The notes: generated by a model from the sequence alone, not told the origin. A stretch of 56,886 nucleotides of DNA from an uncultured Dehalococcoidia bacterium (GCA_937901475.1 CALGTL010000020.1:1-56886), one strand, 5' to 3'. Positions 44,552-55,127 are shown, counted from the first letter of the stretch. Numbers and translations: made by a program.

Positions 44552-45435
44552 CTAATCGATCGACAATCGCAATTATTGGCGCGGGACGAGCGGCCCACGT
44601 ACTAGGTACGGCGTTAGCACGTGCTGGCTATGAGGTCGTGGCAGTGGCTAGTCGAAAGCTGGCATCTGCGGAGTCGGTGGCAACGGCTGTCCGAGATGCG
44701 GGGTATGCCAGGTGCTTGGTGGTGTCCGTGCAAGGTGCTGCTGATGCGGCAGCGCTGGTTTTGATAACCACAAACGATGGGGCCATTGGCGGCGTGGCAG
44801 GCGAGGTTAGCTGGAAGCATGGGCAGGCGGTGGTTCACGTTAGCGGTGCACTAGGTGCTGACGTGCTCGCACCCGCCGCCGCGAAAGGTGCACGCGTCGC
44901 ATCGTGGCATCCGTTCCAAACTCTGGCCGGTTCGGCGAGGCTAGACGGAGCGACTTTTGGTATTGAGGCTGGCGAAGACCTCTATGAGGAGCTTGCAGAA
45001 ATGGCGCGGGCTGTCGGTGGCGAGCCGCTGGCAGTGCCGGCCGATGCACGAGCGCTCTATCATGCTGCGTCCGTGCTGGCATGTGGCTATTTGACAACAC
45101 TTTTGCGCGAGGCGCGCCGGGTCTGGCAAGCTGCGGGATTGCCTGAAGAGGAAGGCCGTAGGGCGATTGGCGCGGTTGCTGCAGCGACGCTTGAGAATTT
45201 CCGTACGCTTGGCGAGAACGCAACGGTAACGGGTCCGGTCTCACGCGGCGATGCGGGCACAGTGCGATTGCATCTTGAGGAACTGGAGCGCGTTGCTCCC
45301 GAGCTGATCAACCTGTACACCGCGATAAGCAGGAGGTCAGCAGTGCTCGCTTCTGAGGCGGGTCGACCTACGGGGCCATTAAATATGTGGGACGCGCTTT
45401 ATGGCGAGTTTCAAGGACAAGTAGAGAAGGAATAA
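44548..45435 (+). CDS. Rossmann/DUF2520 dehydrogenase, candidate ketopantoate reductase
   Basis: A 295-residue protein with an N-terminal NAD(P) motif IAIIGAGRAAHVLGTALARAG, a conserved SWHPFQTL segment and a C-terminal DUF2520 helical domain (YHAASVLACGYLTTLL, GPVSRGDAGTV). It begins at a GTG overlapping the peptidase stop and lies 2 bases before panB. No PanE-type ketopantoate reductase is in the operon, so the position suggests this protein performs that NADPH-dependent step. That is inference from context; the domain pair itself is clear. Confidence 0.8.
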   Translation: MTNRSTIAIIGAGRAAHVLGTALARAGYEVVAVASRKLASAESVATAVRDAGYARCLVVSVQGAADAAALVLITTNDGAIGGVAGEVSWKHGQAVVHVSGALGADVLAPAAAKGARVASWHPFQTLAGSARLDGATFGIEAGEDLYEELAEMARAVGGEPLAVPADARALYHAASVLACGYLTTLLREARRVWQAAGLPEEEGRRAIGAVAAATLENFRTLGENATVTGPVSRGDAGTVRLHLEELERVAPELINLYTAISRRSAVLASEAGRPTGPLNMWDALYGEFQGQVEKE

Positions 45436-45437
45436 GA

Positions 45438-46283
45438 ATGCCTGTACGCATTACGAAATTTCAAGAGATGAAGCAAATGGGGGAGCGTATTCCCTGTATC
45501 ACTGCATATGACTACCCCACCGCGAAACTTGCTGATGCAGCCGGGATTCCATTGATCTTGGTTGGGGACAGTTTGGGGAATGTGGTGCTTGGGTTCGGCT
45601 CGACCGTTCACGTGACAATGGATGACATGGTTCGCCATACGCAGGCGGTAGTGCGTGGCACGCGCGAGGCACTAATCGTTGCAGATATGCCCTTCATGAG
45701 CTACCAGGCAAGCCCCGAGGATGCGGTTCGCAATGCAGGCATCTTGATTCAAGAGGCAGGGGCCCACGCTGTGAAATTAGAAGGGGGGGAATTTATAACA
45801 GAGGCTGTTGGTCGCATTACTAACGCAGGCATCCCTGTGTTAGGACACTTGGGCCTGACTCCGCAGTCGGTGAATCAACTTGGTGGTTACCGAGTCCAAG
45901 GTCGAACGTTGCCGCAGGCCCAGAAATTGCTGGATGATGCCGTGGAATTGGAGGCAGCGGGTGTGTTTGGGATTGTGCTCGAATCCGTGCCTGGGCCACT
46001 GGCCGAGGTAGTGACGAAGCGCTTACGGGTACCGACGATAGGCATAGGTGCAGGCGCGGGCTGCGATGGTCAGATTCAGGTCCTGCATGATTTGCTGGGC
46101 TTGAGTGATAGGGTACCGAAGCATGCGAAACAGTACGCGAACCTCAATCAAGTCATTGAGGAAGCGATAGCGGCATATATGGGTGATGTCCGTGATGGCG
46201 ATTTCCCAACCGATGAACACACGGCACAGATCGACGATGCGGTTCTACGCGAGTTCATGGGCGATGTGGCGGCGGACAGGTGA
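45438..46283 (+). CDS. panB: 3-methyl-2-oxobutanoate hydroxymethyltransferase
   Basis: A 281-residue ketopantoate hydroxymethyltransferase, using 2-oxoisovalerate plus methylene-tetrahydrofolate. Diagnostic segments are ITAYDYPTAKLADAAGIPLILVGDSLG, VKLEGG, GHLGLTPQSVNQLGGYRVQGR and PTIGIGAGAGCDGQIQVLHD. The ATG at 45438 has GAAGGA 8 bases upstream; an open extension before it is not family-like. The stop overlaps panC (TGATG). Confidence 0.96.
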   Translation: MPVRITKFQEMKQMGERIPCITAYDYPTAKLADAAGIPLILVGDSLGNVVLGFGSTVHVTMDDMVRHTQAVVRGTREALIVADMPFMSYQASPEDAVRNAGILIQEAGAHAVKLEGGEFITEAVGRITNAGIPVLGHLGLTPQSVNQLGGYRVQGRTLPQAQKLLDDAVELEAAGVFGIVLESVPGPLAEVVTKRLRVPTIGIGAGAGCDGQIQVLHDLLGLSDRVPKHAKQYANLNQVIEEAIAAYMGDVRDGDFPTDEHTAQIDDAVLREFMGDVAADR

Positions 46284-47116
46284 TGCTCCGAGTCTGGACG
46301 GTGACAGAACTTCGAGCGGCGCTGCAGAGCATGCCGCGGCCGGTGGGCTTAGTACCAACGATGGGAGCTGTGCACGAGGGGCACTTGAGCCTTGTCAAAC
46401 AGGCGAGGTCTGATAATGCGACAGTAGTCGCGACAATTTTCGTGAACCCTACACAATTCGACGAGACTCAGGACCTAGAGCACTACCCTCGTCCGATAGA
46501 GCAAGACCTGGCGCTGCTTGAGAGTGAAGGAGTGGATCTGGTGTTTACTCCTTCTACGGATGAAATGTACCACCCGGGCTTCATGACGACGATTCACATA
46601 GAAGGCCCTGCACGAGAATTCGAAGGCGCTGCTCGCCCGGGACACTTTGATGGGGTGGCGACTGTGGTGGCGAAGCTGTTGTTGCAGTCGTTGCCTGAAG
46701 TCGTGTATTTCGGCCGAAAGGATGCGCAGCAGGTTGCGGTAGTGCGCAGGTTAGTGTCCGACCTTGATATCCCCGTAGCACTTGCTGTCATGTCCACGAT
46801 TCGAGAGCACGATGGATTGGCGATGAGTAGTCGCAATGTGACTCTGAGTGAAGACCAGCGCCGGGCTGCGCCAGCATTGTTTCTCGCGCTATCGGCGATG
46901 CGCGACCGGTATCGGTCCGGGATGCAGAACGCAGTGCAACTGAAAGAAGGTTGCACTGCTTTGCTGACTCAGGAGTTGCTATTCGATTTGGTGGATTACG
47001 TAGCGCTGGTTGATGAAGAGACGTTTATTCCTTGGGGCGGTACCGGCTCTTGTTTGCTGGTTGCTGCAGTACGGATGGGTAGCGTGCGTCTGATTGATAA
47101 CGTCGTGCTTGATTAG
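46283..47116 (+). CDS. panC: Pantothenate synthetase
   Basis: A 277-residue ATP-dependent ligase joining pantoate and beta-alanine. It carries GLVPTMGAVHEGHLSLV (HxGH), the FVNPTQF segment, and FGRKDAQQVAVVRRLV then MSSRNVTLS (KMSKS-like). Initiation at the ATG 46283 overlaps the panB stop by 1 base; a GTG three bases earlier is equivalent. It is the final pantothenate gene. The beta-alanine source (panD) is not in the window. Confidence 0.95.
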   Translation: MLRVWTVTELRAALQSMPRPVGLVPTMGAVHEGHLSLVKQARSDNATVVATIFVNPTQFDETQDLEHYPRPIEQDLALLESEGVDLVFTPSTDEMYHPGFMTTIHIEGPAREFEGAARPGHFDGVATVVAKLLLQSLPEVVYFGRKDAQQVAVVRRLVSDLDIPVALAVMSTIREHDGLAMSSRNVTLSEDQRRAAPALFLALSAMRDRYRSGMQNAVQLKEGCTALLTQELLFDLVDYVALVDEETFIPWGGTGSCLLVAAVRMGSVRLIDNVVLD

Positions 47117-47180
47117 CAAGGCACTCGCCCTCAGATGCTACACTTGAGAGGTCACATAAGCAGTGCTGGAGCGGTGATAC

Positions 47181-48134
47181 ATGGCATTTCTGAGCTACAA
47201 TAACCCACCGACGGACCTTAGAGATCCGACCTTGCTGTTTGCATTCGCTGGCTGGGCGGACGCTGCGGATTCGGCTACCCATGCTTTGCGCTATGTGGTG
47301 CGGCACCTGAATGGCGAGAAATTCGCAGAGGTTGACCCGGAGGAATTCTATAATTTCACTCGAGTACGCCCAAAAACCAAGTTCGACGATGATGGTGAGC
47401 GCTATATAGAGTGGCCTGCCAACGAATTTTATGCGATTCGTCGCGAGGACGCGGACACCGACTTGGTGGTGCTGGTAGGCGTTGAACCCAACATGAAATG
47501 GCGGACATTTTGCCAATCGATGTTGGAGGAAATGCAATCTCTTGGCGTTAGCAAGGTGATTCAGGTTGGTGCGCTCCTAGATGCAGTGCCACATACTCGA
47601 GAAGTCCGGATCACTGGTACGGCGACGAGCCCAGAGTTGCGCGGGATGCTGCGCGGTATCCACGTGCGACGATCGCGCTACACGGGCCCCACCGGAATTT
47701 CGGGGGTGATGACGGACACGTTGCGGCGCGAAGGAATACCGACGGTGAGTTTGTGGGGACATGCTCCACACTATTTGCAGGTGACACCGAACCCAAAGGT
47801 GAGCCTGGGACTGGTGCAAGGGCTAGAGCAGCTGATTGACATTAGCGTTCCTGTTGATGCGCTTAGGTCGCTTGGTCTGAACTTCGAGCGCCGTGTCGAA
47901 CAGGCGTTGGATGGTGAGTCCGACGTTTTGGCATACGTGGAGAAGCTCGAAGAGCAGTGGGATACACGTCGAAGAGCAGGCCGGAATCAGCCATCTACAG
48001 ATTTGTTCTCGTCCCTGCCTAGTGAGCCTGCTGGAAGTGGTGCCGAGACGGGCGAGATTCCTGACGCTGACCAAGCAGTGGCGAGCATCGAAGAATTTCT
48101 ACGTCAGGAGAGACAAGGCGACGCGGGGAGTTGA
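47181..48134 (+). CDS. PAC2-family protein (proteasome-assembly-chaperone-like)
   Basis: A 317-residue PAC2 protein. N-terminal LLFAFAGWADAADSATHAL, the DTDLVVLVGVEPNMKW stretch, VIQVGALLDAVPHTREVRITG and SLWGHAPHYLQVTPNPK are typical. The bacterial family is of uncertain function; in actinobacteria and Chloroflexota it is often a single soluble protein. The last ~60 residues are a polar tail. GGAGCGG lies 6 bases before the ATG. It follows panC by 64 bases and may share its transcript or use TACACT upstream. Confidence 0.88.
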   Translation: MAFLSYNNPPTDLRDPTLLFAFAGWADAADSATHALRYVVRHLNGEKFAEVDPEEFYNFTRVRPKTKFDDDGERYIEWPANEFYAIRREDADTDLVVLVGVEPNMKWRTFCQSMLEEMQSLGVSKVIQVGALLDAVPHTREVRITGTATSPELRGMLRGIHVRRSRYTGPTGISGVMTDTLRREGIPTVSLWGHAPHYLQVTPNPKVSLGLVQGLEQLIDISVPVDALRSLGLNFERRVEQALDGESDVLAYVEKLEEQWDTRRRAGRNQPSTDLFSSLPSEPAGSGAETGEIPDADQAVASIEEFLRQERQGDAGS

Positions 48135-48172
48135 CGCCAGCAAAATTAGCTGATGAAAAGGCCCTGTCAGCC

Positions 48173-48202
48173 TTGACACTGTTTAAATGTACTCTCTAAA
48201 AT
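48173..48202 (+). promoter_or_regulatory. pyrG promoter
   Basis: A perfect -35 TTGACA (48173-48178), an 18-base spacer, and TAAAAT (48197-48202). The predicted start is near 48209, just before the attenuator-like hairpin. Confidence 0.75.
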
Positions 48203-48214
48203 TCAATTGATGTT

Positions 48215-48273
48215 GGGGACGCACCGCTCGAAGCACCGGAAACGGATTCAGCGTGGAAGTGTCTCCTTTTTTT
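48215..48273 (+). terminator. Intrinsic terminator in the pyrG leader (attenuator candidate)
   Basis: GGGGACGC (48215-48222) pairs with GTGTCTCC (48259-48266), including two G-T wobbles, around an inner CCG-GAAA-CGG hairpin and CGCT/AGCG. Seven T follow (48267-48273). It lies between the pyrG promoter and the start codon. Confidence 0.7.
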
Positions 48274-48345
48274 ATGGCTTCTCCAACGACTCAAATGCTT
48301 ACTCAGAGGCCATTCGATCGCCTGTGCCCATAGTGCTTCATATAA

Positions 48346-50022
<1,677 letters not shown>

Positions 50023-50054
50023 GCACATGTAGTTTCGTTCGCAACATGAATTTT

Positions 50055-50098
50055 GCATTTGCTGTGCGCACCATGGTGACCTAGCGCATAGCAAATGC
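50055..50098. other. 15-bp inverted repeat between pyrG and rho
   Basis: GCATTTGCTGTGCGC pairs with GCGCATAGCAAATGC over 15 bp with one G-T wobble. The 14-base loop contains the palindrome ACCATGGT. No T-run follows on either strand, so it is not a classic terminator. Confidence 0.8.
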
Positions 50099-50103
50099 GG
50101 GAC

Positions 50104-50132
50104 TTGCAACGCGCTACAAGGTGATGTAGTAT
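50104..50132 (+). promoter_or_regulatory. rho promoter
   Basis: TTGCAA (50104-50109), exactly 17 bases, then TAGTAT (50127-50132). It lies directly after the inverted repeat. Confidence 0.7.
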
Positions 50133-50424
50133 GGTTTGGCTGCGTTCGAGCAGCTGTTCCCCTTCTTTATGTTCGTTTCCATTGTTTCAGTAGATTGGCT
50201 GCCGCCATGTTATTCATGGCTATTCTCTCGGCCATTATCTTTTTTATTTGTACCTACGACTAAGCACGGCAACTAAAGAGCATTGAGCGCCTTACGCCTA
50301 CCTCTGACTGTCAATTTACTTCACTGCAGCGACTGCGTTATGCCGTCGCTGGTTACCCTCCCCACATTTTTGCAGCTGCAATAAAGACGCGTAAGTCGCC
50401 ACTCGGCGCAATCCCGGAGACCCT
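50133..50424 (+). other. Long rho 5' leader
   Basis: About 285 untranslated bases between the promoter and the rho ATG. It is pyrimidine-rich, with TTATCTTTTTTATTTG near 50234-50249, and contains no start-bearing frame of note. Rho is often autoregulated through its leader, and this one is long enough for that. No clear Shine-Dalgarno precedes the ATG other than CGGAGA about 7 bases away. Confidence 0.5.
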
Positions 50425-51696
50425 ATGAACCTGTCCGAACTTGAGTCAAAGACCACTGAAGACCTAGTTGTGATCCTAAGAGAGCTCGAGCAGAGCGAGG
50501 TTCCAATCCCTTCGAACATCCTGCGGGATGATGCGCTGTACCGAGTATTGACTGCCGTCGCAGCCAACCAGGGGTACCTACTGGCATCAGGGATTCTCGA
50601 ACTGATGCCAGACGGCTATGGATTCCTTCGTCATAACGGGCGCCGCCGTGGTCAGTCGGACGTGTATGTCGCGCAATCTCAGGTACGTAGGTTCAATTTG
50701 CGGACCGGGGATATGGTGTTAGGGCAGGTAGGTGTCCCTAAGGAGACGGAGCGCTATCAAGGCCTGACTCGTGTCCAGGCAATCAATGGGGCTGACCCTG
50801 GCAACCGGCCACGCCGCAGAGCATTCGAGCACGTGACTCCAATCTTCCCCGAAGAGCAAATCAAACTCGAGACCGACACTAAAGAGATGGCGACACGGAT
50901 GATTGACTTGCTGTCGCCGATAGGCCGCGGTCAACGTGGGCTTATCGTGGCGCCACCCAAAGCCGGTAAGACGACACTACTGAAGCAAATCGCGACAGGG
51001 ATATCGGCCAATTACAAAGACTTGCATCTTTTGGTCGCGCTCATCGGTGAGCGCCCAGAGGAAGTGACGGATGTCAAGCGTTCAGTGCAGGGGGAGGTGT
51101 ACAGCTCGACGTTCGATGAACCAGTGGAAGACCACTGCCGCGTTGCCGAGCTTTGCCTGGAACGGGCTAAGCGCTTGGTTGAGGAAGGGCGGGATGTCGT
51201 CATCCTGCTAGATTCAATCACTCGCCTAACGCGAGCGTACAACTTGGCAGTGCCGAGTTCAGGGCGAACACTGTCCGGTGGTATGGATCCAGTTGCGCTG
51301 TATCCGCCCAAACGTTTCTTCGGGGCTGCGCGTAACGTTGAAGAAGGCGGTAGTTTGACGATTTTGGCAGCGTGCTTGGTAGACACTGGTAGCCGCATGG
51401 ATGATGTGGTGTACGAGGAGTTCAAGGGCACGGGCAATATGGAACTGCACCTCGACCGCAAGCTTGCGGAAAGGCGAACCTTCCCTTCTATTGATATTCA
51501 ACGATCTGGTACTCGTCGTGAGGAGCTCCTGCTAGATGAGCTGACGCTGCGACAGGTGTTCTTGCTGCGCCGTATGAGCACGATGATTGCGACGGATGCC
51601 ATGAACCCATTCGAGGCAACGGAACGTTTGATCGACAGGTTGAGTCGTACTAAGAACAACGATGAGTTCCTATCGACGCTTACCAAGGAGATGTAA
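50425..51696 (+). CDS. rho: Transcription termination factor Rho
   Basis: A 423-residue hexameric RNA helicase. It has the N-terminal helical domain, the RNA-binding cold-shock-like domain ([17 protein letters not shown]), Walker [19 protein letters not shown], Walker [17 protein letters not shown] and the secondary RNA site GGMDP...[10 protein letters not shown]. The length is close to the E. coli protein, without the large inserts seen in actinobacteria. Confidence 0.97.
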   Translation: MNLSELESKTTEDLVVILRELEQSEVPIPSNILRDDALYRVLTAVAANQGYLLASGILELMPDGYGFLRHNGRRRGQSDVYVAQSQVRRFNLRTGDMVLGQVGVPKETERYQGLTRVQAINGADPGNRPRRRAFEHVTPIFPEEQIKLETDTKEMATRMIDLLSPIGRGQRGLIVAPPKAGKTTLLKQIATGISANYKDLHLLVALIGERPEEVTDVKRSVQGEVYSSTFDEPVEDHCRVAELCLERAKRLVEEGRDVVILLDSITRLTRAYNLAVPSSGRTLSGGMDPVALYPPKRFFGAARNVEEGGSLTILAACLVDTGSRMDDVVYEEFKGTGNMELHLDRKLAERRTFPSIDIQRSGTRREELLLDELTLRQVFLLRRMSTMIATDAMNPFEATERLIDRLSRTKNNDEFLSTLTKEM

Positions 51697-51866
51697 TCGG
51701 CCGTATACATGCGACCGATTGTGCTTCTTGTGACATGCTCTACAGTGGTAAGTCATTGTGAAGTAATGATGCTGCTTCCTCCTGTAGTCGAACCTGAAAA
51801 TGAAGCCCAGGTGGTTGATTTCGCCATGACCGGGCAAAGTGGACCAAAGAGGCCTGGAATAAGTCA

Positions 51867-51895
51867 TTGACAGGCACCTCTCCTAACTCTATATT
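51867..51895 (+). promoter_or_regulatory. Strong distal promoter P1 of the S-layer-like gene
   Basis: TTGACA (51867-51872), exactly 17 bases, then TATATT (51890-51895); a near-consensus sigma-70 promoter. Confidence 0.75.
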
Positions 51896-52074
51896 CGCTC
51901 TCAACCTAAGCGCGAGACATAAGCGCGTCGAGCTGAAAGCCCGCGGTACTGCAGTGCAACGGGGTAAAGCTCTTGGGGGCGGTGAAGATACGCCATCAGG
52001 TATTGGGCTTGCTGGCAAACTAAGCAGAGTAGGGCGAGTCGTGAAAAATGACCGTTCTTCGCCTTGGTTGTTGG

Positions 52075-52104
52075 TTGACAGCGACCTTGGAAAACTGATA
52101 AAAA
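52075..52104 (+). promoter_or_regulatory. Proximal promoter P2 of the S-layer-like gene
   Basis: TTGACA (52075-52080), 18 bases, then TAAAAA (52099-52104). The predicted start lies about 170 bases before the GTG. Confidence 0.6.
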
Positions 52105-52239
52105 GTTCATCGGACTTCGGGCCGAGGGTTTTTGCGTGGATTGCGTATGCAGGCACGGAAGCGACCCGAGACCCTACAAAATATCCTATTCTGTCGCAAC
52201 ACTCTTGAAGTGGGCGGCTGTAAGGAAACGGTTAGATTC

Positions 52240-52254
52240 TGTTCTGTTAGAACA
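52240..52254. promoter_or_regulatory. Inverted repeat 26 bases before the S-layer-like gene
   Basis: TGTTCT-GTT-AGAACA, a perfect 6-bp dyad. It is in the leader and could be an operator or a small mRNA hairpin. Confidence 0.5.
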
Positions 52255-52280
52255 CCCAAGGCTCCAGTAAGGGGGTAGAC

Positions 52281-55022
52281 GTGAGACTCTCCAGGTTCTC
52301 GATCATAGGAATAATGGTGGCACTGCTCTTAACAGCAGTTGCAGTCATGCCTGCACTTGGTGCAGTTACAGGCGCCATCACGGTAGATAAAACCTTCGTT
52401 GCGCCGTCAGGCACAGTGACGGTTTCGGTTACGGACGCTGATCTAAATGTGACGACAGCGGCCACTAACTACATCGACGGCGGTATATGGGATTCTTCAG
52501 GAAAGGTTGTTTTCCTGAACCTGAAGGACTCGTGGAACCAAACTGGCGCCGATTTCGGTTCCAGTACAACCGCCGCTGGTGACGAGGTCACAGCCCCAGT
52601 GCTGGTGGCTCGTAACCTTAACGGTGGTTACACCAACGTTCTCTCCGACTTCAGCGTCTCTGTTTTCGACGCTGACCTCGGTAAGATTCGTGTTGAGTTT
52701 GGTGGTGCTTCAGGGACACAGGTCACCCAGAGCATGACTTTCTCTTACAAGATTGCAGGGAAAGAGACGGCTACTGTGACCATCACTAGCCCCTCAGACG
52801 CAACTGGTATCACGGTATCCCTCGCAGAAACTGGTGCAAGCACTGGTAAATACTCGGGGACATTCGATGTCACCGGTGGTCCTGCGGTTGCAAGTAACCA
52901 AGCAGAAGGTAACATTCTTGCGGTTGCTGGCCAGGACGTCACAATCAAGTACACAGATGCCAGTCCTTCAGTGAACACCACTAAGACTGTGCGTGTAGAG
53001 TCCAATAAGCCTGTCGGCTCGTTGGTCTCACCTGCTAACAAGTCGACAACGACTTCGTTGACACCCAAGTTGAAGGTTGAATTCACAGATTTGGATGCCA
53101 AGGTCAACAATGGCACCTTTGCATTCGTGATCGCAGAAGCAACCAAGACGGGTAACGTTGCAGCAGCCATTACGGTGGGAACTGCGACTACAAAGGCAAT
53201 TACCAACGGTTACAGCGCGGAGGTTACGATCGACGCCTCAGCCCACACCGGCGAGACCATTTCCATTGATTGGTATGCGACCGTCGACGACAAGGCTGGA
53301 AACACCGGTCAGACAGATGCTGACGCAACGGTAACTGGAAACCAGAACTACAAGCTAATCATTGATAAGCAGGCACCGAACTTCACTGGTGCAACATTCA
53401 GTGCTGGAGCTTGGTGGAACGCTGAGACCTCCAAGGCGGAGACCGACGTAACTAAGTCGATACCGACCAGTATCGGTATCAAGATGCCGTTGGCTTTGGA
53501 CCTGAACACCTCTACTGACGACATCAAAGAGTCATTGGTGCCAGGGACGGTCACAGTCGCAGACTTCGAAATTGATTCACTGAAGAAGGCAAATGGCGCT
53601 GGCACTGTCAACGACATCGCCCCGACAGCAGTGAATGTCTACGCTGCTGCGCCTGAGTGGATTTTCTTGACCGTGCCAGCAATGGCCCCGGACGCGGCTC
53701 CTAAGGTTTCACTTAAGAGCACCTCTGGTGGACTTAGCGATGCAGCGGGTAACGCTACTTCCGCAGCGGTTACTAACAAAGTAATCACGGACAGGCAGGC
53801 GCCCACGGTTACATACGCCCTGAACAGGACGTTGAACAAGAAAGACTTCACCCTAACCATCACGACCAACGAGGCCGGTGGTGTTCCGGTTGTGACGATT
53901 GAGTCTGCTAGCTCGGTTAGCGCCTCTCCAATCTCCCAGTCGGTAACGTTGGCAGGTACCAACATCTACGAATCGAAGATTGCACCCACCTTTGGAATGC
54001 ACTCGGTCAAGATCACGGTAACTGACACGGCAAGCAACGAGACTATTCTTGGTGGCGTAGGCCCGAAGACAGACTGGGCTACGGCATCAGGGGCTATCGG
54101 GCTCTACATGGACGACAACGTTCCTGCACCTACAGTGACAGTGAATGGTGTAACGGCATCAGGAGCGAGCGTTGAGGCTTCCGAGCCCTTCTTCATCACT
54201 GCAGCATTCACTGGAGAAAAGAAGGAATACGGTCTTACTACTGGTGGCACGGTTACGGCCGATGCTGCAGCTGTAGTGACTGACCTCGACACACAGAACA
54301 CGGTTACGCTTGCGACTGCCACGCTAGATGGCGTGGACATCCTCACTTCACAGGACACGCAAGACAACTCAACGTTCACCTTCGCGATGGCCAATGTCGC
54401 TAAGGGTGCTCACAAGTTAGTGCTAGCCGCTAAAGACGAGGCTGGTAACGCAGTCACGACTGGTACGATCAACTTCACAGTCACCGCTCGTAAGGCCTAC
54501 AGTGTGGCCATGAGCGCTGGTTGGAACTTGATTTCCCTCCCCGGAACTCCGGTGGATGGAGCAATTGGATCAGTACTAAGCGCAACCCACCCAGCAACGG
54601 ATGTGCTTAGCTACGACGACGGAGTTTGGTCAGTCGCTTCCCGAGTAGCGGGCGGCGTATGGGAAGGCACATTGACGACCATTGACGGTAACCACGGTTA
54701 CTGGGTCAACACTAGTTCTTCCGCACCGGTGACCAGCCTCCTGTCGCTCACAAGCGTTGGTTCAGCAGCAACACTGCCGACCATCGCGATTGAGCCCGGT
54801 TGGAACTTGGTATCGGTGATTGACCTTGCGCAAACGAAGCAAGGCGATGCTGCTGCTACTAAGACTGGAGCTGTCTACTTCACGAGCGTGTCGTGGTCCG
54901 TGGCTTACAGCTACGATGCTACGACCAGGGCGTGGACGAGAGTGACCTCAACATCCGGTAACGTCAGTAACGGTACTGGAGTCTGGGTCTGGGCCACAAA
55001 GGCTGGCACGCTGATCCCGTAA
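52281..55022 (+). CDS. Large secreted S-layer-like surface protein
   Basis: A 913-residue protein. Residues 1-~29 form a signal peptide (RLSRF, a hydrophobic core, then ALGA). The mature part is rich in Thr, Ala, Val and Asp, contains no cysteine, and shows repeated beta-sandwich-like units, including VSVTDADLNV near 45 and the paired IDKQAPNF / TDRQAPTV starts. Near residues 745 and 840 there are two copies of a GWNLISLP / GWNLVSV domain. GGGGG precedes the GTG start by 6 bases. Two promoters, the even composition and a strong terminator suggest high expression. It is likely a surface-layer or adhesin protein; the exact family is not certain. Confidence 0.8.
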   Translation: MRLSRFSIIGIMVALLLTAVAVMPALGAVTGAITVDKTFVAPSGTVTVSVTDADLNVTTAATNYIDGGIWDSSGKVVFLNLKDSWNQTGADFGSSTTAAGDEVTAPVLVARNLNGGYTNVLSDFSVSVFDADLGKIRVEFGGASGTQVTQSMTFSYKIAGKETATVTITSPSDATGITVSLAETGASTGKYSGTFDVTGGPAVASNQAEGNILAVAGQDVTIKYTDASPSVNTTKTVRVESNKPVGSLVSPANKSTTTSLTPKLKVEFTDLDAKVNNGTFAFVIAEATKTGNVAAAITVGTATTKAITNGYSAEVTIDASAHTGETISIDWYATVDDKAGNTGQTDADATVTGNQNYKLIIDKQAPNFTGATFSAGAWWNAETSKAETDVTKSIPTSIGIKMPLALDLNTSTDDIKESLVPGTVTVADFEIDSLKKANGAGTVNDIAPTAVNVYAAAPEWIFLTVPAMAPDAAPKVSLKSTSGGLSDAAGNATSAAVTNKVITDRQAPTVTYALNRTLNKKDFTLTITTNEAGGVPVVTIESASSVSASPISQSVTLAGTNIYESKIAPTFGMHSVKITVTDTASNETILGGVGPKTDWATASGAIGLYMDDNVPAPTVTVNGVTASGASVEASEPFFITAAFTGEKKEYGLTTGGTVTADAAAVVTDLDTQNTVTLATATLDGVDILTSQDTQDNSTFTFAMANVAKGAHKLVLAAKDEAGNAVTTGTINFTVTARKAYSVAMSAGWNLISLPGTPVDGAIGSVLSATHPATDVLSYDDGVWSVASRVAGGVWEGTLTTIDGNHGYWVNTSSSAPVTSLLSLTSVGSAATLPTIAIEPGWNLVSVIDLAQTKQGDAAATKTGAVYFTSVSWSVAYSYDATTRAWTRVTSTSGNVSNGTGVWVWATKAGTLIP

Positions 55023-55058
55023 GGGTGAAGCAAAGCTAGGACCTCCTTACGGAGCTGA

Positions 55059-55096
55059 AAGTTGCCCTCCCCACTCACGGGGAGGGCAACTTGTTT
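55059..55096 (+). terminator. Intrinsic terminator after the S-layer-like gene
   Basis: A perfect 14-bp stem AAGTTGCCCTCCCC / GGGGAGGGCAACTT with a 6-base loop, followed by GTTTT. Confidence 0.92.
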
Positions 55097-55127
55097 TAAC
55101 TAGCGAAACAAATATGGAAGTGTGGCG

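Larger units (their letters stand above)
51697..52280 (+). other. Long leader region of the S-layer-like gene
   Basis: 584 bases with two promoter-like elements (51867-51895 and 52075-52104) and an inverted repeat (52240-52254). Short frames on both strands overlap each other and are not convincing: the only plus-strand frame of size uses the -35 TTG as its start. If transcribed from 51902, the leader would be about 380 bases and could hold a regulatory RNA. Confidence 0.5.

Noticed and set aside
51740..52156. 138-residue minus-strand frame
   Set aside because: Overlaps two plus-strand promoters, has no ribosome-binding site, and its Pro/Ser/Arg-rich composition is typical of a spurious frame.
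51867..52208. 113-residue plus-strand frame with TTG start
   Set aside because: Its TTG is the first triplet of the -35 hexamer TTGACA of a near-consensus promoter, a second promoter lies inside it, there is no good ribosome-binding site, and the peptide has no family-like segment.
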